Positions 41,976 to 51,145 of a stretch of 56,010 nucleotides of DNA are shown here, piece after piece. Every line of letters begins with the position of its first letter. Position 1 is the first letter of the stretch. Source of the stretch: JBECKS01 sp964557005 (lineage in GTDB: Bacteria; Pseudomonadota; Gammaproteobacteria; Pseudomonadales; JBECKS01); NCBI GenBank assembly GCA_964557005.1, contig CAZKYI010000011.1:1-56010 (forward strand), read 5' to 3'. Under the pieces are notes generated by a model that searched no databases, had not been told where the DNA came from, and saw only the letters and a list, made by a program, of their open reading frames with translations. Made by a program: the position numbers and the translations under genes.

Positions 41976-43064
41976 TCAGGCGTACTGTTGCACGTTTATG
42001 TTACGGTCTTTCAGTGCTGTTAATAAATCCTGTTCCAGAAAAATCCGTGCCTTGTCATTGTTACACACATGAGTGTCCATATGAGCAAGGGTTGCTGCCT
42101 GTATAAAGGCATAAGCATCTTTGCCTGAGCACAGTTCCGCGCTTTTTTTCATTTTTGCAAGCACGCCAGTATTGTTATCGCCGCCGAACAGTCCGCTGCC
42201 CATTTTGGTCATCATGTCGTGAATAAATTCCACGTTGTCGCAGAAGTGAAAGTGATCGGAGTTGTCGAGCACAATCATGCGCTTCGGCTCAGGTGTCTGG
42301 CTGTAAAGTTCGTGCATGCTGTCCAGCGGTAACAGGGTGTCCTGATCAGCAACCAGATACAGCACTGGAATACTTTTGGAAAAAGTAATTTTGCCCAGTG
42401 AAAAATCAAAACCGTTGGTAATGGAATGCTTGGATTGTCCGCCTGCGGGAGCCAGCGGCACAATGGCGGAAATGCGTTTATCGCGCATGGTGGTGGCAAG
42501 GCTGGTCCAGCCGCCGAAACTGTGGCCGCAAATACCGATGCGTTCGGGGTCGGCCTTGACAGCGAAGTTACCCGCCAGCACCTGATCGATGCACTGCGAT
42601 GCGTCGTGCGGGCGATGGTCTTTAAAACCCTGAAAAATATCCTTCATGCCCGCCAGACCTTTTTGTTGCATTTGTCCAGCCAGTGCCATGATGTCTATCA
42701 GAGTGTTGCCAACATGATCGGGTGCAACCACGATGTAGCCATGACTGGCAAGGTGGGTGCATAAATGGGTGGTTTGTCTGCGGTGTCCGGCAAAACCGTG
42801 TGAAAAAATAATCAGCGGGAAAACATCGGTTTTGGCAGGAACATCACGAGCAGCGCTTTGTGGGTTTTGTGGAAAGCCTGGAGCCAGTGCGTATTTGTCC
42901 TGGGTATTTGGATCGGTATCTTTACCGCGTTCGCTGTCCTCAGCGGGATACCAGCATTCCACGGGAATAGTGCGTGTTTCATTGTCAGACGTTTGATAGC
43001 TGATGTCTGTTGAACGTACACCGACAGGGTGAGCACCGCGTTCAAAGGGGGCGTAAGTATTCAT
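41976..43064 (-). CDS. Alpha/beta hydrolase (PAF-acetylhydrolase/dienelactone-hydrolase-like)
   Basis: The 362-residue product resembles bacterial PAF-acetylhydrolase-like esterases: YAPFERGAHPVGVRSTDISY, then FPLIIFSHGFAGHRRQTTHL (oxyanion strand), ERIGICGHSFGGWTSLATTM (GxSxGG nucleophile), LVADQDTLLPLDSMHELY (Asp) and DNSDHFHFCDN (His). No signal peptide is seen, so it is probably cytoplasmic. The substrate is unknown. It lies 23 bases downstream of hemL on the same strand but is unlikely to be functionally linked. Confidence 0.82.
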   Translation of the reverse strand: MNTYAPFERGAHPVGVRSTDISYQTSDNETRTIPVECWYPAEDSERGKDTDPNTQDKYALAPGFPQNPQSAARDVPAKTDVFPLIIFSHGFAGHRRQTTHLCTHLASHGYIVVAPDHVGNTLIDIMALAGQMQQKGLAGMKDIFQGFKDHRPHDASQCIDQVLAGNFAVKADPERIGICGHSFGGWTSLATTMRDKRISAIVPLAPAGGQSKHSITNGFDFSLGKITFSKSIPVLYLVADQDTLLPLDSMHELYSQTPEPKRMIVLDNSDHFHFCDNVEFIHDMMTKMGSGLFGGDNNTGVLAKMKKSAELCSGKDAYAFIQAATLAHMDTHVCNNDKARIFLEQDLLTALKDRNINVQQYA

Positions 43065-43087
43065 AATTTTTCCTTATAAAAATTTTG

Positions 43088-44386
43088 TTATTTTTTTAGT
43101 TGTTGAAAAACCCTGTCACAGGCGCTTAATGTTTGGTCAATAATCTCATCACTGTGTGCCGCAGAAACAAAACCTGCTTCAAAGGCACTCGGTGCAAGAT
43201 ACACGCCTTCTTCCAACATCAGTTGATGAAATTGTTTGAATGTATTGACATTGCACGCGCTGACTTGCGCAAAGTTGGAAATTTTTTCTTCCTCACTAAA
43301 AAACACACCAAACATGCCACCAATGTGATTTTCTGTGAATGCAATGTGATTATCCTTCGCACATTGTTTTAATCCCTGCGCAAGTTTTTCAGTGCGTGCA
43401 CTCAGGTTTTTATAGAACTGTGTATCTTTACCAAGATAATTCAACATGGCCAAACCCGCTGCCATTGCCAATGGATTACCGGATAAAGTACCCGCCTGAT
43501 ACACAGCACCAAGTGGTGCGATGTGTTCCATAATTTTACGTTTGCCACCAAAAGCACCCACAGGCAAGCCGCCGCCAATTACTTTTCCCAAGGTGCTTAA
43601 GTCGGGCTGGATGTTGAAGTATTCCTGAGCACCACCTAATGCAACACGAAAACCGGTCATCACTTCATCAAAAATTAAAACACTTTGGTAATCATCACAC
43701 AGTTTGCGCAAGGTTTGGTGAAAGTGTGCATCTGGAATCACACAATTCATATTGCCTGCGACAGGCTCCACAATCACGGCTGCAATCTGCTCACCGATTT
43801 CAGAAAAAACCTGTGTAACTTGCTCAGCGTTGTTATAGGCCAAAGTTATCGTATGCGCAGCCAAATCAGCAGGCACACCGGGCGAGGTGGGTACGCCCAG
43901 TGTCAAAGCGCCGGAACCGGCCTTCACTAACAGGGAATCCGCATGGCCGTGATAACACCCTTCAAATTTGATAATTTTATCCCTGCCGGTATAGCCGCGT
44001 GCCAAACGAATCGCGCTCATACACGCTTCGGTGCCTGAACTCACCATGCGCACCATCTCTATGGAAGGCATGAGTTGGCAAACTTTGTTGGCCATTTGTG
44101 TTTCAATTTCTGTTGGTGCACCAAAGCCCAAACCTTTATCCAGCGCCTGTTTGACGGCTTCAATAATATCGGGGTGAGAATGGCCAAGAATCATCGGCCC
44201 CCAGGAAGCAACGTAATCAATGTAACGATGGTTATCTTCATCAAAAAGATAAGCACCTTCACCACGCTTGAAAAAAATCGGGTCGCCCAGTACGCCCTTG
44301 AAAGCACGTACAGGGGAATTTACGCCACCTGGAATATGTATCTGGGCTTGTTTGAATAATTCTGAAGAACGTTGATAGCGTGGCAT
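43088..44386 (-). CDS. hemL: Glutamate-1-semialdehyde 2,1-aminomutase
   Basis: The 432-residue class-III aminotransferase-fold enzyme has HIPGGVNSPVRAFKGV, ARGYTGRDKIIKFEGCYHGH, LIFDEVMTGFRVALGGAQEY and the PLP Lys in LGKVIGGGLPVGAFGG. It makes 5-aminolevulinate in the C5 tetrapyrrole pathway. thiE and thiD lie just upstream on the same strand (6- and 3-base gaps), the thiD-thiE-hemL order I recall from Pseudomonas. Confidence 0.95.
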   Translation of the reverse strand: MPRYQRSSELFKQAQIHIPGGVNSPVRAFKGVLGDPIFFKRGEGAYLFDEDNHRYIDYVASWGPMILGHSHPDIIEAVKQALDKGLGFGAPTEIETQMANKVCQLMPSIEMVRMVSSGTEACMSAIRLARGYTGRDKIIKFEGCYHGHADSLLVKAGSGALTLGVPTSPGVPADLAAHTITLAYNNAEQVTQVFSEIGEQIAAVIVEPVAGNMNCVIPDAHFHQTLRKLCDDYQSVLIFDEVMTGFRVALGGAQEYFNIQPDLSTLGKVIGGGLPVGAFGGKRKIMEHIAPLGAVYQAGTLSGNPLAMAAGLAMLNYLGKDTQFYKNLSARTEKLAQGLKQCAKDNHIAFTENHIGGMFGVFFSEEEKISNFAQVSACNVNTFKQFHQLMLEEGVYLAPSAFEAGFVSAAHSDEIIDQTLSACDRVFQQLKK

Positions 44387-44392
44387 AAAATT

Positions 44393-45034
44393 TTAATGTC
44401 TGAATCGGGTAAACAAATGTGTAAATTGAGCAGCACGGAGTTCAATATTTTCTGCATCGAGAAGATCATGAATTACCGCCAAAGCATCGACTTTATGCTT
44501 CAACAGTACAGGGGCATTATCGAGTGTGATGCCACCAATAGCAACCAACGGCAGTTCGCACATGGCTTTTACCTGTTGTATGCACGCAAGTTCGGCGGGC
44601 TTGGCATTTGTTTTGGTATGCGAAGGAAAAAAACTGCCTAAAGCAATGTAACTTGCATGGTGTTGTTTTGCTTCAAGCGCAAGTGCCGGAGAATTATGAC
44701 AAGTCACACCAATGATTTTATTTTCACCCAAACGCCTGCGCGCTTCAGATACGCTGCCATCTTCTTGCCCTAAGTGCACACCATCGGCATCAATCGCAAT
44801 ACATAAATTTAAATCATCGTTGATGATGAGTGGAATTTGATAATTTTTGCATAACGCTAATAAATTTTGTGCACGGTGTTTTTTTTCATCGGGCTTTGAA
44901 AATTTATCTCTGAATTGAATCAGTTTTGCGCCACCTTTGATAACCGCTTCCATATCCTCAAGCATTTTTGCTTCGCTGAGCTGGTCATGGTGTGTCAGTG
45001 CATATAAACCGCTAATGCTGTGTTGTGCTGACAT
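44393..45034 (-). CDS. thiE: Thiamine-phosphate synthase
   Basis: The 213-residue TIM-barrel protein has GAKLIQFRDKFSKPDEKKHR, PLIINDDLNLCIAIDADGVH, LGQEDGSV and LPLVAIGGITLDNAPVLL, the ThiE motifs. It couples HMP-pyrophosphate with thiazole phosphate. It lies between thiD and hemL. No TPP riboswitch is seen upstream of thiD. Confidence 0.93.
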   Translation of the reverse strand: MSAQHSISGLYALTHHDQLSEAKMLEDMEAVIKGGAKLIQFRDKFSKPDEKKHRAQNLLALCKNYQIPLIINDDLNLCIAIDADGVHLGQEDGSVSEARRRLGENKIIGVTCHNSPALALEAKQHHASYIALGSFFPSHTKTNAKPAELACIQQVKAMCELPLVAIGGITLDNAPVLLKHKVDALAVIHDLLDAENIELRAAQFTHLFTRFRH

Positions 45035-45037
45035 AAA

Positions 45038-45829
45038 CTAGCGATTCGGGAAAAGTTGATGTTGCCCAAGTGCTTGCGCTGAAAGCAAACTTTGGTAAGT
45101 AAAATCGAGTGCAAGTTCACACGCCTGTGTCAGCGTTTTCCCTTGTGCCAACAAGGCAGCCAGAGCACTGCTCAAAGTACACCCTGAGCCATGATAATTT
45201 GCTTGCAGGCGAGGATAAGTATAACTGTGCGTTGTGTTGTTATGGGGAAAAGCAAGAAAATGATGCACTTTGGTGTGGTTTTCAAAATGTGTCCCTGTGA
45301 GCAATACATGGGTTTGAAAATATTCGGCAATTTTTTTCGCAAGTATTTCAGGATTTTCCGAGGGGGTGAGTTTTACGCAGGCTGAAATTTTCAAGGCTTC
45401 CGGATAATTTGGCGTAATGATGAAAGCCCTTGGAATCAAATGTGTGCAAAAGGCTGAAATAAATTCATCGCTCGCTCCCATGCTGCCAAGCCCTGATGAA
45501 AAGATAGTATCTAATACACACGGCAGTTTTTTTTCTTGCAGTAAATGGCTTAGAAAATCGATGTGTTCGACACTGCCAAGCAAACCGGCTTTTATCATAT
45601 TTACAGACATATCTTTATCGAGCACAGAGAATTGCTGTTTAAGAAAGTGGGTATTGGTTGCCTGACATGCCTGAATGCCCTGGCTGTCCTGAATGGTGTT
45701 GACCGTAATCAATGGCAGTGCATGACAACCGAAATGATGAATGCTCTCTATGTCGGCCTGAATGCCTGCGCCACCTGTCGGGTCATTCCCTGAAAAGCAG
45801 GCAATCAGTGGTTTTGAAACGATTGTCAT
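45038..45829 (-). CDS. thiD: Hydroxymethylpyrimidine (phosphate) kinase
   Basis: The 263-residue ribokinase-fold protein has CFSGNDPTGGAGIQADIESI, VNMIKAGLLGSVEHIDFL and the anion-hole motif YHGSGCTLSSALAALLAQG. It phosphorylates HMP and HMP-phosphate for thiamine synthesis. The D-x-S/T-G-G-A-G-I motif carries Asn at GND where many have SD. It is the first gene of the thiD-thiE-hemL run. Confidence 0.92.
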   Translation of the reverse strand: MTIVSKPLIACFSGNDPTGGAGIQADIESIHHFGCHALPLITVNTIQDSQGIQACQATNTHFLKQQFSVLDKDMSVNMIKAGLLGSVEHIDFLSHLLQEKKLPCVLDTIFSSGLGSMGASDEFISAFCTHLIPRAFIITPNYPEALKISACVKLTPSENPEILAKKIAEYFQTHVLLTGTHFENHTKVHHFLAFPHNNTTHSYTYPRLQANYHGSGCTLSSALAALLAQGKTLTQACELALDFTYQSLLSAQALGQHQLFPNR

Positions 45830-45842
45830 ATGGATGTATTTG

Positions 45843-46265
45843 TTAGAAAGGTCGAACCACCACCATGATGATGATAATTACTAATAAAGGTACGGGAAGC
45901 TCATTAAAAATACGATAAAAGCGGTCACTGTGCTGGTTGCGGTTAGCCGCAAAATTTCTGGCAAAAGCGATGCAACAACCGTGAAAAACCAGCAGCAACA
46001 AAACGCATGCAAGTTTTATCCATATCCAGATTTGATTCTGATAAATCTCCCAATAGTTCACCAATAAAATGCCGCCCAAAACAAGCGAAACCAGCGCCGA
46101 AGGTGCCATGATGGCGTTGAGTAATTTTCGTTCCATCAGGCAAAAGCGTTGCTTGCTCACTTCATCTTCAGATAGCGCGTGATACACAAACAAGCGCGGC
46201 AAATAAAAAATACCCGCAAACCAGCTAATAACAGCAATGATGTGAAAGGCTTTAATCCATAGCAT
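45843..46265 (-). CDS. hemJ: HemJ-type protoporphyrinogen oxidase (CopD family)
   Basis: The 140-residue membrane protein has four helices and starts MLWIKAFHIIAVISWFAGIF, then YLPRLFVYHA, as HemJ does; the His of AFHIIAV and the Arg of LPRLF are conserved. It oxidises protoporphyrinogen IX in the inner membrane, linking it to hemL nearby. It stands between thiD and the divergent argC gene. Confidence 0.88.
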   Translation of the reverse strand: MLWIKAFHIIAVISWFAGIFYLPRLFVYHALSEDEVSKQRFCLMERKLLNAIMAPSALVSLVLGGILLVNYWEIYQNQIWIWIKLACVLLLLVFHGCCIAFARNFAANRNQHSDRFYRIFNELPVPLLVIIIIMVVVRPF

Positions 46266-46388
46266 GAAGGTTTGCTCGCTCAGTGTGTTGGGTGTGATGT
46301 TTCAGGCAACAGTCGGTGAACATAAACCGTGTCGCTGCTGATTGTCCACCGCCTCATTAGCTTGCTAGGACTTTGTGCATCGCGTGTA

Positions 46389-46394
46389 TATAAT
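46389..46394 (+). promoter_or_regulatory. -10 element upstream of argC
   Basis: A perfect TATAAT lies 46 bases before the argC GTG. The upstream region shows no convincing -35 at 16-18 bases, so only the -10 is claimed. Confidence 0.4.
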
Positions 46395-46440
46395 TTTGGC
46401 TTATTCGGTATCGCATCTTGAAACAACATTGAGGATTCAG

Positions 46441-47484
46441 GTGAAAAAAGTCGCAGTTGTTGGTGGCACAGGTTACACAGGTTTGGAATTACTCAGATTG
46501 CTCGCGAGCCACCCTGGGGTGGAAGTGGTACGCGTGTGTTCGCGTGGTGAGGCTGGCCAGACATTGACAGAGGTTTATCCGAATTTCAGCGGTGTATCGC
46601 GCTTGGAAGGTTTGGTTTTTCAGGAACCTGCTGTTGAGAATTTAAACGGCGTTGATTTGGTGTTTTTCGCTACACCGAATGGCATTGCCATGAATTATGC
46701 GCGTGCGCTTACCGATTTGGGCATCAGGATGATTGATTTGGCGGCAGACTTTCGTTTCAAGGATGTCGCACTGTGGCAGCACTGGTATGGCATGCAACAC
46801 GCCTGCCCCGAATTGCTCGAAGAAGCAGTGTATGGTTTGCCTGAACTGAATCGTGAAGCCATCAAAACTGCACGTATTGTGGGCAGTGCAGGGTGTTATA
46901 CCACCGCTGTGCAACTGGCCTTATTGCCTTTGCTGAACATGCAGGGTGTTTTGCTGGATTCCATCATTGTCGATGCCAAATCGGGGGTGAGTGGTGCAGG
47001 CAGACATTTGAAAACATCTTCGCTGTTTTCTGAATGTGGTGAAAACTTTTCGGCCTATGGTGTATCAGGGCATAGGCATCAACCGGAAATCTGTCATTCC
47101 CTGCAAAATTATAGTGGTAAAGCGCTGGGGCTGACTTTTGTGCCTCATCTGGTGCCGATGGTGCGTGGCATTTTTGCAACACATTACATTCCGTTTAATC
47201 ACGCACTTGATTTGCAAGCCGTACAAGCTGCTTACGAACAAACCTATGCCACAGAAGCTTTTGTCGATGTATTGCCTGTCGCGAGCTTGCCTGCCACCAA
47301 GGAAGTACGTGCTTCCAATGTGTGCCGTTTGGCACTGCATCAGCAACAGCCTTCACAACTTATTGTGTTGTCGGTGATCGATAATCTGGTGAAGGGTGCT
47401 TCAGGTCAGGCAATTCAGAATATGAACCTGATGCTGGGGTTTGAAGAGGGAAGTGGTCTTGGCGCTGCTCCTCTGTATCCATAG
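46441..47484 (+). CDS. argC: N-acetyl-gamma-glutamyl-phosphate reductase
   Basis: The 347-residue product starts MKKVAVVGGTGYTGLELLRL, and has LAADFRFKD, VYGLPELNRE, VGSAGCYTTAVQLALLPLL with the catalytic Cys, and SGVSGAGRHLK. It makes N-acetylglutamate semialdehyde in arginine synthesis. The GTG at 46441 follows TGAGGATT; the longer frame from 46375 is not in the family. It leads the conserved run to erpA. Confidence 0.95.
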   Translation: MKKVAVVGGTGYTGLELLRLLASHPGVEVVRVCSRGEAGQTLTEVYPNFSGVSRLEGLVFQEPAVENLNGVDLVFFATPNGIAMNYARALTDLGIRMIDLAADFRFKDVALWQHWYGMQHACPELLEEAVYGLPELNREAIKTARIVGSAGCYTTAVQLALLPLLNMQGVLLDSIIVDAKSGVSGAGRHLKTSSLFSECGENFSAYGVSGHRHQPEICHSLQNYSGKALGLTFVPHLVPMVRGIFATHYIPFNHALDLQAVQAAYEQTYATEAFVDVLPVASLPATKEVRASNVCRLALHQQQPSQLIVLSVIDNLVKGASGQAIQNMNLMLGFEEGSGLGAAPLYP

Positions 47485-47504
47485 GCTTTTGCACGCTTTC
47501 CCCC

Positions 47505-48236
47505 GTGTTTGAATTTCTGAAAAAGCGTGCCAGCCAAAACGATAATATTAAGGTTATCAGGGCACCACTTCCTTACCTCACCAGAAATCTGCTGGCGGTG
47601 TTTACCTTTGTTGTGTTTGTTTATCTGAGTTTTCAGGTGGGTGTTTATTGGACATCGCAGGTTGCCCAGCAGCGAGACAGGCTGCTTGAAGAAAAGCAGC
47701 GCCTGGACGAAGCACTGCAACTTGAAAAGGTGCAGCATGCGGCGACCCGTATTGAAAATCAGACCATACAACAGGCGGTACAGGAAGTGCGCCAGACCAA
47801 TGTTCGATTACAGCAGCAAATTTCAGGGCTGGAAGAAGAGGTAGCTTATTATCAACGTGTGTTGAATCCTGTGACCAATGACAAGGGCTTGCGTATTGAT
47901 GATTTTCGTCTGGAAGCAACCAGCGACAGCGACAGGTTTCGTATCAATGTTGTATTGACACAGCTCGGCAAGGAAAACAGAACGGTGACACAGGGTACAC
48001 TCGACATCAGCATTGAAGGTTCACAGCAAGGTGAAAAACAGGTTTATCCACTTTCCCGATTGAGTCTGAATGATTCTGATTTGGCGGCCAAATTCCGCTT
48101 TCGTTACTATCAGGAAATCAGTGAGGAGCTTCGTTTACCTGAGGGTTTTGTTCCAGAGAAAATCAAACTTGTTGCTCAGGCAACAGGTAAAAAAGCCATG
48201 CGCGTTGAGCGTATCGAGAATTGGCAGTACCCTTAG
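47505..48236 (+). CDS. DUF6776 family membrane protein
   Basis: The 243-residue protein has one membrane helix (about residues 28-48, LLAVFTFVVFVYLSFQVGVY), a coiled coil (about 55-120, rich in Gln and Glu) and a C-terminal beta domain with VLNPVTNDKGLRIDDFRLEA and the closing EGFVPEKIKLVAQA. I recognise the DUF6776 pattern, which in related genomes is encoded just before the bactofilin. Together they may form an envelope-bound scaffold. The gap to the bactofilin gene is 25 bases. Confidence 0.8.
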   Translation: MFEFLKKRASQNDNIKVIRAPLPYLTRNLLAVFTFVVFVYLSFQVGVYWTSQVAQQRDRLLEEKQRLDEALQLEKVQHAATRIENQTIQQAVQEVRQTNVRLQQQISGLEEEVAYYQRVLNPVTNDKGLRIDDFRLEATSDSDRFRINVVLTQLGKENRTVTQGTLDISIEGSQQGEKQVYPLSRLSLNDSDLAAKFRFRYYQEISEELRLPEGFVPEKIKLVAQATGKKAMRVERIENWQYP

Positions 48237-48261
48237 CTGAACAAAATTTGAGGAATACATC

Positions 48262-48678
48262 ATGTTTGGAAAAAAACTGAAGGGTTTTAAAGAGCTGAAC
48301 GATGCAGTACCCGATACCCTGATTGCATCCAATGTCACTGTTGAAGGTCATATCCATTTTACGGGTGGGATACAAATTGATGGTGTGCTCAAGGGGAATG
48401 TGATTGCCGAATCCGGTGCTGATGCACGCTTATGGGTGACTGAAAAAGGGAAAATACAGGGGCAGGTCAAGGTACCTTCCATCACGATTAATGGTACTGT
48501 GGAAGGTGATGTATACGCTGCGGAGCGTCTGGAGTTGGCTGAGCATGCGGTGGTGCATGGTAATGTGCATTACAAGGTGATTGAAATGGCGCAAGGTGCT
48601 GTGGTGAATGGTGAAATGCACCGTGACGTACCTGCCAAGGCGAGTGTGAGCAGCATCGAGTCTGTCGTTGAAGGTTGA
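48262..48678 (+). CDS. Bactofilin
   Basis: The 138-residue protein is a beta-helical bactofilin (DUF583): IASNVTVEGHIHFTGGIQID, GVLKGNVIAES, KIQGQVKVPSITINGTVEGD and VYAAERLELAEHAVVHGNVH show the repeating turns. It polymerises into membrane-associated filaments used in cell shape or localisation. A GAGGAA ribosome site precedes the ATG. It sits between DUF6776 and erpA. Confidence 0.92.
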   Translation: MFGKKLKGFKELNDAVPDTLIASNVTVEGHIHFTGGIQIDGVLKGNVIAESGADARLWVTEKGKIQGQVKVPSITINGTVEGDVYAAERLELAEHAVVHGNVHYKVIEMAQGAVVNGEMHRDVPAKASVSSIESVVEG

Positions 48679-48684
48679 TTTACT

Positions 48685-49014
48685 ATGTCTGATTTGATTT
48701 TTACTGATAAAGCGGCGAAAAAAGTACGTACCTTGCTGGCTGAAGAAGCGAACGAGAACCTGAACCTGCGCGTTTATATCACAGGGGGAGGGTGTGCGGG
48801 CTTTTCCTATGGTTTCAATTTCGACGAAAAAATTCAGGAAGATGATACTCAGGTTGAGAATCAAGGGGTCAAACTTCTGGTTGATGCCATGAGTATCCAG
48901 TATCTGGCAGGCTCGGAAATTGATTATACCGAAGGGCTGGAAGGTTCCAGATTTGTGGTAAATAACCCTAATGCTACAACGACCTGTGGTTGTGGTTCTT
49001 CTTTTTCAATTTAA
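48685..49014 (+). CDS. erpA: Iron-sulfur cluster insertion protein ErpA
   Basis: The 109-residue A-type carrier has the three cluster cysteines in YITGGGCAGFSYGFNFDEKI and TTCGCGSSFSI. It delivers [4Fe-4S] clusters to targets such as MiaB, encoded in this window. It starts 6 bases after the bactofilin gene and ends the plus-strand argC run. Confidence 0.95.
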   Translation: MSDLIFTDKAAKKVRTLLAEEANENLNLRVYITGGGCAGFSYGFNFDEKIQEDDTQVENQGVKLLVDAMSIQYLAGSEIDYTEGLEGSRFVVNNPNATTTCGCGSSFSI

Positions 49015-49028
49015 CGCCTGCAAATTTT

Positions 49029-50003
49029 TTAGACTTCTCTAATAAATTCCTGACATTGTTCTGTTAGTTTTTTTGCAATTTCAAGATGGCTGTCTGGATT
49101 TGACGGAAAGTTGTTCCAGTCTATATCTGTCGGGTTTGAAAAAACTGGCCGCTCTGTGAGTGCTTTTAACATTCCGGGATAAGTCTGAATCAGTGGCGAA
49201 GCATCATATACATTGAGATGTTCGAGTATACCCTTGAATCTTGTTGTATCTGTTAGATGATTCAGATTGCCATCAACAAACAAAACAGGTGTTCCGAGTG
49301 CAAGGCACGGTAGAGCGCAATGTATTCGTGAAGTTATAACAAATTTTGCTTGAGCGTATTGTTGCAGTAATTTTTGAGCGAGTTTTATTTTCTCATTTTC
49401 AGGCATGTTTTTAGGCGCGTCCTGACAGATATGTTCGGCATTCAAAAGAATATTTTCCGGAATAATCTGTTTTAACAACCATTTCTTTTTGATGGCACCT
49501 TTAATATCCCGTTTTCTTTTTTGAGTTTTATAAAGAACATCTACAAGTAATACCTTGTCTGATTTTGGCAGGTGTGCGAATTCATTTTTAATGGTCAGGG
49601 TCAGACATGCAGAATAATAACTTTCTATTCCATGTGACTCCAATAACCCCTGTGTATAAAAATCCCTGCAACCAATAGGCTGATGCTTTTTAAAATACGC
49701 AATGGATTCTGGCGAGAAAATTTTTTCGTAAGTGTTGTGATCTTGTGTTATGTGAAAAGAAGTAAATAGCGGGATGATGGCTTCTGATGGCGGCCAGTTC
49801 TCGGGTTTTGCCATAAACCAGCCATTTAAAATGAGTTTTAGTTTTTGCGTATCATTTTCTGGCGTGTATTGATTTAAAAAATCCCTGTCAACATAACAAT
49901 CAATTACGGGTAGTTTTTGGCTTGCAGCGATGCTCTGGATTTGATCGCCCAGATTGTTGCTTTTGGAATAACTCATCACCCCATATTTTATTTGTTCTGT
50001 CAT
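49029..50003 (-). CDS. Polysaccharide pyruvyl transferase family protein
   Basis: The 324-residue product shows the PF04230 pattern: YGVMSYSKSNNLGDQIQSIA at the N-terminus, PIGCRDFYTQGLLESHGIES, then AKFVITSRIHCALPCLALGT and PVLFVDG with the conserved SRIH. Such enzymes add pyruvate ketals to surface glycans. It is inserted between erpA and anmK, where I do not expect it from the conserved order, and reads more AT-rich than its neighbours. It follows anmK by 6 bases on the same strand. Confidence 0.85.
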   Translation of the reverse strand: MTEQIKYGVMSYSKSNNLGDQIQSIAASQKLPVIDCYVDRDFLNQYTPENDTQKLKLILNGWFMAKPENWPPSEAIIPLFTSFHITQDHNTYEKIFSPESIAYFKKHQPIGCRDFYTQGLLESHGIESYYSACLTLTIKNEFAHLPKSDKVLLVDVLYKTQKRKRDIKGAIKKKWLLKQIIPENILLNAEHICQDAPKNMPENEKIKLAQKLLQQYAQAKFVITSRIHCALPCLALGTPVLFVDGNLNHLTDTTRFKGILEHLNVYDASPLIQTYPGMLKALTERPVFSNPTDIDWNNFPSNPDSHLEIAKKLTEQCQEFIREV

Positions 50004-50009
50004 GCGTTC

Positions 50010-51119
50010 TTATACCTGAGTGATTGTTCCAAGAATGCTTTCCTTATGTGCACCAGTTACAGAGGGGATATTTCCAGGCTGTTTTTCGATTGTTTGTTTG
50101 GCAAACCATGCAAATGCGCAGGCTTCCACCCAATCAGGGTGTATTCCAAGGATTGCCGTTGAATTGACCTCAATATTTTTCAATCGTAAAGCGAGCTGCT
50201 GCATCAGGTAAGTGTTGTTTGCGCCGCCTCCGCACACAAAAATTTCACGACTTTTTGTACCCCACTGTTCAATAGCCTGAGCAATACTTTCCACAGTAAG
50301 CTGTAACAGGCTTGCTTGAATGTCTCGTGGTGTCGATTCGGTATTGCGCAGTTTTTGTTCCAGCCAATGGCTGTCAAACAATTCCCTGCCCGTACTTTTG
50401 GGGGGTGGGTGCGAAAAAAAAGCTTCATTCAGAAAGTGTTGCAACAAACTGGAATTCACTTGCCCCTGTGCAGCCCACTGCCCGTTTTGGTCAAAGTGCC
50501 CGTTCTGATGCTTTTTGAACCAGTAATCCATAAGCACATTGCCTGGCCCCGTATCAAAACCTGTAATGCTTCCATTAGTCCCAAGGAATGTCAGGTTAGA
50601 CATGCCGCCAATGTTGAGAATAATGCGCGCAGTTTTTGTGCTTGAAAAAATCGCCTTGTGAAAAGCGGGAACCAGAGGTGCACCTTGCCCACCTGTCACG
50701 ATGTCTCTCATTCTGAAATCGGCAACGGTGGTAATGCCGGTTCTCTCTGCGATCAGGTGTGGGTTGCCGATTTGCAGAGAATAGCGAGGCTCGCTTTTCA
50801 TCTGGTGGCGAATGGTTTGTCCATGTGAGCCTATTGCAACAATTTCCTGTGCAGAAAGTTGTGCTGTGTGCAGCAGTTGTTGTGTTGCTTCTGCAAATAG
50901 CTCCCCCAGTGTTAAATCAAGCGTCATTGCGTGATGAAGTTCATTTTCACTCACATGATTCAGTTCGATAATTTGTTGTTGAATGCTTGCTGGAATGTTA
51001 TGGCTATGGGTTGCGATAAGTTCTACGCCCTGTTGCTCAGGAAAGCGCACGGCGACTGCATCAATGGCATCGACACTTGTGCCTGACATCAAACCAATAT
51101 AGATATTTGCGTGTGACAT
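50010..51119 (-). CDS. anmK: Anhydro-N-acetylmuramic acid kinase
   Basis: The 369-residue sugar kinase has YIGLMSGTSVDAIDAVAVRF, VAIGSHGQTIRH, ITGFDTGPGNVLMDYWFK and IFVCGGGANNTYLMQQLALR, typical AnmK motifs. It phosphorylates and opens anhydroMurNAc recovered from cell-wall turnover. It follows the M23 peptidase gene by 26 bases, in keeping with peptidoglycan recycling. Confidence 0.94.
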   Translation of the reverse strand: MSHANIYIGLMSGTSVDAIDAVAVRFPEQQGVELIATHSHNIPASIQQQIIELNHVSENELHHAMTLDLTLGELFAEATQQLLHTAQLSAQEIVAIGSHGQTIRHQMKSEPRYSLQIGNPHLIAERTGITTVADFRMRDIVTGGQGAPLVPAFHKAIFSSTKTARIILNIGGMSNLTFLGTNGSITGFDTGPGNVLMDYWFKKHQNGHFDQNGQWAAQGQVNSSLLQHFLNEAFFSHPPPKSTGRELFDSHWLEQKLRNTESTPRDIQASLLQLTVESIAQAIEQWGTKSREIFVCGGGANNTYLMQQLALRLKNIEVNSTAILGIHPDWVEACAFAWFAKQTIEKQPGNIPSVTGAHKESILGTITQV

Positions 51120-51145
51120 GTGTTTAAGCTTAACCAGCTTGCTAC

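Noticed and set aside
45830..46440. TPP riboswitch or other riboswitch near the thi genes
   Set aside because: I looked for the conserved THI-box core upstream of thiD and saw none; the space before thiD is only 13 bases.
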